Both the position numbers and the translations under genes were made by a program. Below are positions 12,228 through 20,824 of a DNA stretch of 64,000 bases, in pieces. The notes below the pieces were generated by a model, which worked only from the letters and a program-made list of their open reading frames with translations, had not been told where the DNA came from and did no database searches. The stretch comes from Meconema thalassinum (lineage: Eukaryota; Arthropoda; Insecta; Orthoptera; Tettigoniidae), in NCBI GenBank assembly GCA_946902985.2, contig OX336397.1:190158813-190222812 (forward strand), given 5' to 3'. Positions within the stretch are counted from its first letter, which is position 1. Every line of letters starts with the position of its first letter.

Positions 12228-12847
12228 TTATAATAGACTAATGAAATCTACAATAAGAAGATGCTGAGTATAGCAGCCAAATTAAGGTATTACAGCATTG
12301 TTGTCAGACCAGAAGGTTTATATGCCTCGGAGACCCTGTGTATGAATAGAACAGGACAAGTCAATCAGCTACTTCAAAGAGAACGCAGACTACTACGGAA
12401 GATCTTGGGCAACAGATGGGTTGAGGGACAGGTTCGACTTATATCAAATAAAGAAGTATACAGCAAGATGGAACCGATAACAACAGCAATTAGAACACGA
12501 AGATTGCTGTTTTATGGGCACATCTTCCGTATGAATAATGACCGGCTCACAAAGAAATCTGTTTTTTTCTTAAACCGAAGATCTCCAAGTTGAAATGGTT
12601 CCAGGAGTGTGAGAAAGATATGAGTCAGGTGGGCATTACGGAGGATAAAATCAAAGACAGGAATAGTTTCAGAAGGATGGTGAAAAGCTATCAGGGTTTT
12701 ATGGTGGAGGCAGAACCCAGAAGACGCAAGCTGATAGATGGGCTCAAGAGATACTGGCAAGGTGTCAAATCTGGCAGGCGAACAAGACGCAGACACTGAA
12801 ATGAGAGTGGTTGTTAACAAGCAGTCCATAGAGGCTCAAGGCGACGG
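12228..12847 (+). mobile_element. RTE-like LINE 3' fragment
   Basis: C-terminal remnant related to the 24720-28224 LINE: 12261-12593 gives VVRPEGLYASETLCMNRTG, RERRLLRKILG and FYGHIFRMNNDRL. The frame then shifts, and 12590-12799 gives WFQECEKDMSQVGITEDKI and the basic end. A possible 10-bp TSD, TTAAAATATA, lies at 12218-12227 and 12848-12857, but it is AT-rich and so weak. Confidence 0.75.
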
Positions 12848-12881
12848 TTAAAATATAAAATAATAGAATAGTTAGTTAGTT

Positions 12882-12925
12882 ATTGTTGTTTTAAGGGGAG
12901 GAACTACGAGGTCATCTCCCCCCCC
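12882..12925 (-). repeat. short R740-like 3' end fragment
   Basis: TTGTTGTTTTAAGGGGAGG followed by CTACGAGGTCATC and a C-run resembles the reverse complement of the R740 3' end. A simple (AAT)n run follows. Too short to be certain. Confidence 0.4.
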
Positions 12926-12960
12926 CCCCCCACAAAAAATAATAATAATAATAATAATAG

Positions 12961-13800
12961 AATGCTTTTCAAAGGAGCTAACTAGTCAGGGGATACCAAG
13001 TGGTATCACTTTGGGACACAAGTGCAATGGGCTCAGTGTTGATTGTCTGGCATTTGCCGACGACCTGGCACTTCTATCTCATTCAATAAAAACGTCTGTG
13101 AAACAACTTAATGTTCTCACGCAACAAGCAGCTAAGGTAGGACTATATGTGTCACTTGAAAAAACACAGTACATCACAAACACCAGTGAATCTCCTTGTA
13201 CACTGCATTTGGACCAGGGAGAGATCAAGAAAACTGGCAGATATAAGTACGTAAGAGAATGGCTGGAACCGAATCTCTCGGATGTAAGGGCATTATCATT
13301 TCGAGTTAACAAGTTAGAAATGGCTTATCAACTAACCAAGAACCCATATAATAAGAAGCGTACCTCCAGAAAGACTAAAATGAGACACTACCAGACAGTT
13401 ATACGTCCTGAAGCCTTATATGCTTCAGAATGTCTAGTATTCAACCGGAAGGGACTCACGGACAAACTCGAAGTACAGGAGAGAAAGATATTGAGGAAGA
13501 TATTGGGACCTGTTAAGGAAGGTAATGAATACAGAAGGTGGCATAATCAAGAGCTCTACACGTACTGTGAAAGAATCACGGATGTTGTTAGGAAACGATG
13601 TCTAGCATTTTATGGACACGTCTACAGGATGCATCCTACCAGGTTGACCAATCAGCTCCTCGGTTACTGGCAAAAGCGGAAGACCAAGTCACCATGGTTG
13701 TGGGAAGTGAGCAAAGATCTGCAAGAACTTGGAGGGACGGAAAGAGTCTTAAAAGGCCGGACATCTCTCAGGAAGATGCTTCAGCAATAACTTGTGTAAC
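12961..13800 (+). pseudogene. LINE reverse transcriptase C-terminal half, 5'-truncated
   Basis: An open frame (13011-13790, 259 codons) starts just before the RT catalytic FADD box (VDCLAFADDLALLSHS) and continues through EKTQYITN, a GRYKYV.EWLEP motif, the RPEALYASECLVFNRKGL segment, KILRKILGPVKEGNEYRRWH and AFYGHVYRMHPTRLTNQL. It belongs to the same LINE group as 24720-28224 but is a distinct subfamily. The endonuclease and most of the RT are absent, so it cannot move itself. The last codons before the TAA at 13788-13790 lack the basic WTEER tail seen in relatives, so the 3' end is also incomplete. Best read as a dead-on-arrival copy rather than a gene. Confidence 0.85.
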
Positions 13801-14024
13801 GTGTTGTTGCTTTACGAGATAGTGGTGTCTATATTAACCACCTGTCATAAGGACAGTTTGTGCTTTCAAAGATGCTGATAGTTGAATCCATCAGTCAAAT
13901 TCCGGAGAATGTTCATGCCGCAGTGCTAGTATTTTCTAAAAATCGAATATTGTATACGTATCTACTTCGATGATGATGATGATGATCTACTTGACGTAAT
14001 GTGTTGGATAACATTAAAAAATTA

Positions 14025-14284
14025 AAACTAAAAACATTAACAATTAAAGTGTAAAAATGAAAAGCATAAAAATAAAATTATAATAATAATAAAAGAAATA
14101 TAAACATTTAAATAACAATCATAACTATAAATAATTATGAAAATAATTGTAAAAATCAATTTGAAATTACTTAATTGATTGATTAATTCAATGAAAATAT
14201 CAAAATTAAATCTATAGGAACATAAATATTTAAACATTAAAATTGGAGAAACAAAAAATAACAAATGAGTCAGGTAGAGAAATT
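14025..14284. repeat. AT-rich low-complexity DNA
   Basis: About 260 bp of A/T-dominated sequence. The 94-codon minus-strand frame over it is rich in I, F, L and Y as expected from composition alone. Confidence 0.7.
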
Positions 14285-14935
14285 CAAATACCTGGATGAA
14301 TAGATGGAGCTTTCGTGTCACGGATTAACGAAATGGAAATGGCTTACCATTTAACCAAAGACTTTTACAGACCACAATCAATGTTGTTCAAGGCCAAACT
14401 GAGGCACTACGTTACCATTATTTGCCCGGATGCGTTATATGCCTGGCAATGAATAAGGAAGGCCTGACAAAACAACTCGAAGGCAAAAAGAGGAAGATTC
14501 TGAGAATGATCTTGGGCCGGTCAAGGAACGAGGAGAATATAGAAGACGACACAACGATGAGCTTTTCTACATGTGGAGAAAATAACGGACATCATTTGCG
14601 AAATAACACTCTCCTCTTATGGCCATTTAACACGAATGAACTCCGAAAGATTGTCCAATCGAATCTGTGCCTACTTTGTGGGAAAGAAAACCAAAGAGAT
14701 CTGGTTTACAGAGGTGGAAAAAGACCTACAAGAACTGGGGATATCACACGAGGACATCTTGGAACGTGACTCCTTGAAGAAGAAACTTGGGGAAATACAG
14801 AGTTTTCAGCCAAAACCTATATTGAAAGCCGACAAGAAGTGGACCGAAGAACGAAAGGAAGCTCACCGAAGAAGAATGCGCGAACTCTGGGCCAATGTCA
14901 AAGAACGAGGGAAAAGGCAGTTGAAATAACGTGGT
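14285..14935 (+). pseudogene. LINE C-terminal fragment, frameshifted
   Basis: Remnant of the RTE-like LINE group. Early part reads INEMEMAYHLTKDFY then AMNKEGLTKQLE and KRKILRMILGRS. A frameshift near 14560 moves the reading frame, and 14573-14929 gives MEKITDIICEI, YGHLTRMNSERLSNRI, WFTEVEKDLQELGISHEDI and the tail KKWTEERKEAHRRRM. Endonuclease and polymerase domains are missing. Confidence 0.82.
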
Positions 14936-14958
14936 ACATAGAAAACCGAAACGATTAT

Positions 14959-16333
14959 AAACAAGAACTAAAGAGCCTATTTTTCTTAAAATTTAAGATT
15001 CATGCCAATGATTAATCTAAATGGATCTATCTAGAATAATGACGAAATTAAGTTGGCAATATCAAAATTTCTAATAAGTTTGAAATACAGAATACCTGGC
15101 ATAATGTAGCCTTTGGCAGCCCTGGTGATTGAATATATTCCTAGATCCATCTCTTAAGGTACAGAATACAAAATTTGGTTGAAGTCTAATGGATAACATG
15201 GACGTTACATGCAGTTAGACATTGGATCTAACAGCGCGCGTAAAATCATGTTGGCAACAATGTCATGCATGTGTTGATCAGAAATGCTCTGAAATTATAT
15301 GATCTATTGTTGTGCCAAGTGTGAATGAAATCCATTGGTTAGTATAGAAGTTACATTCATTTTAAAATTGGACCTATCAGCAGGCTTAGAATCATGTTGG
15401 CAGCACTGACGTATATTAGTTACTCCGAATTAATCTAGAATGCCAGGTACTATCCGTGTGCAGAGTTTAGAGCTAATGGCTTACATACTTTCTGATATAT
15501 TGATATTAGGGTAACAAAATAGAGAAAGCATTTATTAACAGTTGGTAGCCCTGGTTGCTTATAAGAATACGCATAGTCATATCTGGTATGGTACACATAG
15601 CACATAGGAAATTTGGTTGAAATCTAAATGATAGTATGGAAGTTACATGTATTTAAAGTTTAACCTCTCAGCAGGTTTAGAATCATGCTGGTAGCACTGA
15701 CGTATATAAGTTACTCCAAATTAATATAGAATGTCAGGTACTATACGTGTGCATAGTTTAAAGCTGTCAGCTTGCATACTTTCTGATATATTGGTATTTG
15801 GATAAAAGAAATTGAAAGCATTCATTAAAAGTTGGCAGCTTTGTTGACTCTTAAGAATACGCTCCGTCATATCTGGTTATATACACATAGCACATACGAA
15901 ATTTGGTTGAATTCCAATTGATAGTGTAGAAGTTATATGCATTTAAAAATTGGACCTATCAGCAGGCTTAGAATCATTTTGGCAACACTGCCATGTATGG
16001 CCTCCTGGAAATTAAACTGAAATATTATTATCTACACGTGTGTCAATTTTGAAATAGTTCCCATTCCTACCGTCCAAGATATCCAACATGGAGCTCAAAT
16101 TTCAATTGAGATTTTTCAACAGTTGGTAGCACTGACATCATTTTCAAATATGGCGTTGAGATATTCAGGTATGGATCTTTACTCCTACCAAATTTTGTTT
16201 CGATAGCTGCAGCCGTTTAGAACAGACAGACAGACAGCAGACATACAGACAGAGAGACACACATTTGCCCGGATCGATCTAATAATTCTACTTTTTCCTA
16301 TTTTTTGCAAAATGTGAAAAGTAGGCTAAAAAT
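14959..16333 (+). repeat. element of ~146-bp units, family b
   Basis: A 1.4 kb repeat bounded by AGCCTATTTTTC (14974) and, at the other end, a hairpin ending GAAAAGTAGGCT (to 16327). Inside, a TTGGYAGC-type motif recurs at 15113, 15251, 15397, 15542, 15688, 15832, 15979 and 16123, that is every 144-147 bp (first step 138). Units differ in sequence but alternate in type: the longer blocks TCAGCAGGCTTAGAATCAT.. repeat every ~291 bp. A (CAGA)n microsatellite at about 16220-16262 lies just before the terminal hairpin, preceded by CTGCAGCCGTTTAGAA. No coding frame. It shares architecture with 55699-57236 and 62449-63986. Confidence 0.8.
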
Positions 16334-16789
16334 ATAAAAAATAAATTTATAATTATGTGGGAAGGGATTTTGGCAAGTGAATAAACCGAACACGTCTTGA
16401 AGTAATTTTAAGTATAGAAACTGCATTTAAACATAAGGTTACAGAAGATGAGATTGAACAGAACTTGATGTGACATGACTCGACACCAAACAGTAACACT
16501 GATCGTCTTCCTTTTTCGCGACTTCCCCTTGACTCCTCTACGCGGCGCCACCGGGCGGTGCCAAGGCTGGCGGGAAATCCAAAAAATGTTCATCTTCCGA
16601 TTCCCACAATTATAATAATGAAAAAACATTAAAATGCAGAAACACATAAAGTATGTGGTAATACAATAACACCATTCTTACTCTAGTCTGGCGCATCGTT
16701 TCCCAAACACTTTGCTATAATGCCACCTGGGCCTCTTACTGTTTCCTTAATTTCTGCGGCATTATTATTATTATTATTATTTTAAAATT
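16334..16789. other. no gene recognised
   Basis: A 79-codon minus-strand frame (16408-16647) has no recognisable domain. A short (ATT)n run precedes the next SINE. Nothing else seen. Confidence 0.4.
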
Positions 16790-17160
16790 CTTGCCACGGT
16801 GGGTGAGTGGTTATCGTGTCAGACTACCAACCCCAAGTTTGCAAGTTCGCTCCTGGCCGTGGTAATTGATTTTTGAAATTCGACAAAAATCACGGCACGC
16901 ATGTTATACGTTGTTGGCATGTTAAAGAACCCATTTGAATTCAGTAGGCCGTGTTCATAATGGCAAAATTAATCTCGGAATTTTCCGCCAAAACAAAAAG
17001 TTCCTCCTTTCTCTACTAGAAAGCGCTATAGTGTCAACGAGCTTAGATATCTAACCTCCTTGACTTTCATAGTGCTTCAAGGAGCGATAAACTCGATATG
17101 CAAGTTGCCCTCTGGACGTCAAGTAACAAAGCTTGTACCCGGCACCGAGGCCATACGATA
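16790..17160 (+). repeat. SINE family 1 with LINE inserted in its tail
   Basis: Full-length head and body (CTTGCCACGGTGGGTGAGTG, B-box-like GCAAGTTCGCTCCTGG, hairpin arms, CACCGAGGCCATACGATA). The (ATT)n tail resumes at 17870 after the LINE at 17161-17869. Confidence 0.85.
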
Positions 17161-17869
17161 ATATTATTTATTTATTTACAGCGTATTTTCCCAATATTGG
17201 AAAGCGTTAAGCACTTCGACTCAATTCTTGACGTTCTTCTTATTCTGCCAGTATTGTTTCATTCTGTTGGAGAATGCCAATTTTCTTTCGTCAGACCATT
17301 GAGGTCTGTGAGGTGTAGGTTTTGCTTGCTCTGGTTGGACTTCCCAGTTGTTCACTTTGTTACGGAAGAAGTCTCTGTCTGATGTGTTGGTTATGTTAGC
17401 AGTTCGCATGTGTTTATGTACTTCTTTCATCCATTGTGTTGTACTTTTGACTGATGCTATGTAATCTAGTATTCTTTTGGTTAGTCAGGTATTTGGCAGT
17501 CTACTTATGTGCTTGAAAAATTTCAATCGTCTTTTTCTAATGTCGCCTTCGATGTTTGAGTATTTTTCAGTTTTCTTGATTGACTGTAGTCGGTACCCGT
17601 CAGGAGTGAGTCTTGCTCCTAGTATTTTCCGAATTATCTTTCTTTCTTTATTTCTTTTATTTCTTTCTTCTTTCTTGAGTCTTCAAGTTCATCTTTCTTA
17701 TGGAGTGTAAGTGTTTCGCTTGCATAGGGACTTGCTGGTTTGACGACAGTGTTGTAGTGTTGAAGTTTGGTTTGTCTTAACATGCGTCTTTTGTTATAGA
17801 AGTTTTGGATAGGTCCGAGTACTCTCCTGGCTTTCTGGAGACGGTTTTGTTGTAAGATTTACGATATTA
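17161..17869 (-). mobile_element. LINE 3' fragment inserted in the SINE tail
   Basis: Reading right to left: KARRVLGPIQNFYNKRRM, LQHYNTVVKPASPYASETLT, a lysine-rich block, IIRKILGARLTPDGYR, RKRRLKFFKHISRLPNT, and at 17430-17221 an open end with WMKEVHKH to NRMKQYWQNKK. It is the same LINE group as 24720-28224, with stops and indels. Its 3' (AAAT)n tail is on the left. TACGATA at 17154-17160 and 17870-17876 is a 7-bp candidate TSD within the SINE end. Confidence 0.75.
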
Positions 17870-17892
17870 TTATTATTATTATTGTTATAACA

Positions 17893-18429
17893 TTTAAATA
17901 ACCCTGTAATACCCCTTGTGTGTAACTTTGGGAATTGATCACATTATTTCCACAATAAATTAATATTTACCGCGAATGCCTGATTTACAGTTGTGTAACA
18001 ACGTTAGGATTGCATTTGATTTCGCTACAATGGAAATTTAGTCTGCCAGCTTCTTTGTGTTTTAACATTACTAAAAATAGCACCGCGACCACACAGTTAC
18101 ATGTACATCAGTGGTTCACTCAACTCAGATCGTGGCGCTGGTCTAGTGTTATCAATCTTCCCCTTTTCCTGATCGCATGAGACATTCTTGTAAAGTTCCC
18201 GTATCTGAAATCCTCACCATCAGATTGTAATGGCTCCAAACTGTTCTAACAATTTTTCTTTCCTATTTCTTCAGCTCCTCTATTTCCCCTGTTTTCATGG
18301 ACTGCACAGTTGGTAAGCATGTTCCAGTTTCCTTGCTCTTCATTTATTTCCTTCTTTGTCAAGTCCAATCTATTTTTCGCTAGTCTGTTGTTAGCACTGG
18401 AGGTGTTATTGTTTTCTTATCCATTGCAG
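17893..18429. other. probable serpin intron 3' part, no gene
   Basis: No recognisable element. It ends in a pyrimidine-rich tract and AG (TTGTTTTCTTATCCATTGCAG) that serves as splice acceptor of the serpin exon. Confidence 0.55.
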
Positions 18430-18560
18430 GAGGCATGTTCGTCGACAAGATGATGCCGTCTGTGTTCCGAGCGAATCGTCCGTTCGCTTATTTCATCGTA
18501 GAGAAGGAGCACAAGACCATCCTGTTTGCCGGGAGAGTGAGCAATCCCGCAGCGCGATAG
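18430..18560 (+). CDS. serpin, C-terminal exon (partial gene)
   Basis: This exon encodes the end of a serpin, a serine-protease inhibitor that traps its protease through an exposed reactive-centre loop. After the acceptor TCCATTGCAG (ends 18429) two bases complete a codon, then 42 codons follow to TAG at 18558-18560. The residues include PSVFRANRPFAYFIVEKE and KTILFAGRVSNP, which match the conserved serpin C-terminus (F-A-x-RPF..FI....ILF.GRV.NP: strand s4B/s5B and the family signature). The stretch before it, GMFVDKMMPSVF, lies where the loop P' side would be. In some insect serpin genes such last exons are alternatives that switch loop specificity; whether that holds here cannot be seen. 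No stop or frameshift. The rest of the gene must lie upstream, not recognised in this window. A poly(A) signal follows at 18992. Confidence 0.87.
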
Positions 18561-18991
18561 TTTGCCTCGTCTGGGATATTCACTGTGACCCATGGCCGAC
18601 ATTCAATTAATTTTGACTCGAGATCACCTATATTTCTTTATTACACCAGGGAACAAACTTTTTTTATTTTTGCTGATATCTGGAATTTTCAAACAGATCT
18701 GGGAAACCACACAAAGAGCATTTTGAGGATGGCTGACGAACCTGAGACCAGAGATAGCCTGACGCCATGCACATGCAGAGCGAGACTTGAAAATACCAAG
18801 GGCTCAAACTCTGACTTCCTGAGGTATTGCAGAGTGATCTTGACATCGACCAAAGTGCTCGAGGAACGTTTGTTTGCATAGCAAATTGAGGATTCATGTC
18901 CCCGACAGAGCAAAGCCACCTATTTATTGTAATAATAATAATACTGCTTTTGTTGCCTTTGTTTGTAAATCCTGAACCAACTTATGAAACA

Positions 18992-18997
18992 AATAAA
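18992..18997 (+). terminator. candidate poly(A) signal of the serpin transcript
   Basis: AATAAA lies 432 bp after the serpin stop codon, followed by a T/G-rich stretch. The 3' UTR would be 18561 to about 19015. No transposon lies between the stop and this signal that I recognise. Confidence 0.5.
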
Positions 18998-19085
18998 CAG
19001 TATTTCTATGCTCCTCTGTGTCCCGACCAAAATTTTGAGAGATGTAATTCTGTTTTGAGGGCTGAAACGGGATACACTCAGCCTC

Positions 19086-19601
19086 GTGAGGAAAAACTGA
19101 GAAGAGGAGCCATCCTAGAAATGGTTTTCCGTGCTTTCCTAAACTAACCCTTCCTGAGCGGAATGCTGATATATCCACAACATTTCTACATTTAAATATG
19201 ATGCCGTTTTCCGTCAAATTAGTTAATGTTACCCGCAGGAGATGGCATCACTATGCAGACACATGTGACCCCTAAAGACCTCTTTGCAGGCAGTTGTTGC
19301 TTCAGATGAACGCACGTGTCTTATGGCGTAGTTGGTGAAGTGAGTGAGGAAAAACTGAGAAGAGGAGCCATCCTGGAAATGGTTTTCCGTGCTTTCCTAA
19401 ACTAACCCTTCCTGAGCGGAATACTGATATATCCACAACATTTCTACATTTAAATATGATGCCGTTTTCCGTCAAATTAGTTAATGTTACCCGCAGGAGA
19501 TGGCATCACTATGCAGACACATGTGACCCCTAAAGACCTTTTTGCAGGCAGTTGTTGCTTCAGATGAACGCACGTGTCTTATGGCGTAGTTGGTGAAGTG
19601 A
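19086..19601 (+). repeat. 258-bp tandem duplication of a piggyBac-like left end
   Basis: 19086-19343 is followed directly by a near-identical copy at 19344-19601; I see only about three differences. Each copy contains CTAACCCTTCCTGAGCGG (19144 and 19402), which looks like a piggyBac target plus terminus, with about 60 bp of outside flank. The duplication therefore arose after insertion. Confidence 0.85.
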
Positions 19602-19965
19602 GTGCCTTTTTGTAGTGTTTATTTGGTGATGTGAGCATAATTTCACGGAAAAGGCTACGGAATGATGAAGATATAGTGTCTGCTTTGGATTTGAGTGATG
19701 GTTTGAAGTGTTCCACAACTTTCAGATGCTACTCAAACTTCAAGTATTTACAGGTAAGAGAAGTATATGCGAGTTCTAATTAAATGTAGTGCATGAAAAA
19801 TAAAATCCACTCACCATAAATACCTAAGATGGCGCCTACTACATACCGAGTGTAAAAGTGCTCCGCAAGTCACCAGCCAAAACAGCCAGTTAAGTATCAT
19901 TTATCAGTGTCCTCAGTGTGCTTATTTATTTGAACAAGCTTTTGTTGGGTGATTGATATAAAAGT

Positions 19966-20694
19966 ATGACCCTAAAGGCAGTAAACGAGCGTGTGAGTAA
20001 GTTTGAAAAGCGGATGGCTGAATTCCAAGCTCGCTTGGAGCAAGCTATGGAGGCCTCCACGATCAGTGCTACCAACCCCAGCGACACCCTGAATGTTCTC
20101 GCGTCAGACTTTAAGGACTTCCGAGAAGTAATTACTGCGGAACTGGACGAGATGAAGAAAGAGGTAATCCTCGTCCAGGAGCATCTCGAGAAGCAGGACA
20201 TCCGGCAAGATGAGGCAGAGCAGTACAGTCGGAGAAACTGCCTTCTCCTCCACAGAGTACGTGAAACTCCCAACGAGGACGTCTACGCGAAAGCTATCGA
20301 AACACTCTCAGGGAAACTAAATGTGACTCTGCAAATGGACAGTATAGACCGATGTCACAGACTGGGTCGCCAGCCAAGTACTGCTGCAGGAATCGTGGCC
20401 TCAGGGAGTAGGCCTATAATAATAAAGTTCGTACGATACCACCAACGAGATCGTGTTTGGCGCGCTAAGCGACTGCTCAAAGGCACATCACTGTTAATAA
20501 CAGAATCCCTTACTGCAACTAGGAAGGACATCTTAAGAAAAGCACGGGACTTTTGGGGATTACGTAATGTATCCACACAAGACGGCCGAATTGTTGTCCA
20601 CCTCAACAATGGCAGAAAACTAAATATTAACACACCTGCGGAACTAAAGTTGCACATTAATAGGCTAGGTGAAGGAAATGGAATAAGTTCATAG
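19966..20694 (+). CDS. LINE ORF1 protein (242 aa, intact)
   Basis: ORF1 proteins of non-LTR retrotransposons coat the element RNA and chaperone it during target-primed reverse transcription. Residues 1-90 are rich in heptad-like Leu, Glu and Lys (NERVSKFEKRMAEFQARLEQ..EELDEMKKEV-type) and probably form a coiled coil for oligomerisation. Then comes an RRM-like core: YSRRNCLLLHRV at about 87, DSIDRCHRLGRQ at about 125, RPIIIKFVRYHQRDRVWRAK at about 147-166. It ends in a C-terminal domain with ARDFWGLRNVSTQDGRIVV. There is no CCHC zinc knuckle. The ATG at 19966 gives an uninterrupted frame; ORF2 begins 130 bp after its stop. Length and order match ORF1 of insect CR1/L2-type elements. Confidence 0.85.
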   Translation: MTLKAVNERVSKFEKRMAEFQARLEQAMEASTISATNPSDTLNVLASDFKDFREVITAELDEMKKEVILVQEHLEKQDIRQDEAEQYSRRNCLLLHRVRETPNEDVYAKAIETLSGKLNVTLQMDSIDRCHRLGRQPSTAAGIVASGSRPIIIKFVRYHQRDRVWRAKRLLKGTSLLITESLTATRKDILRKARDFWGLRNVSTQDGRIVVHLNNGRKLNINTPAELKLHINRLGEGNGISS

Positions 20695-20824
20695 ACATGT
20701 GTACTAGAAGTTACATTAGGTTTGTGTGTGTGAATGTGTGTGTGTGTTTAGTATTTAGGCAGTCAGCTGTTAGTTTCATCAGGAAGTCGAGGTACCGTTA
20801 CGGTAAGTTCTTGACCCTGTGAGC

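Noticed and set aside
14037..14321. 94-codon membrane-protein-like frame
   Set aside because: AT-rich low-complexity DNA gives I/F/L/Y-rich translation on the minus strand by chance.
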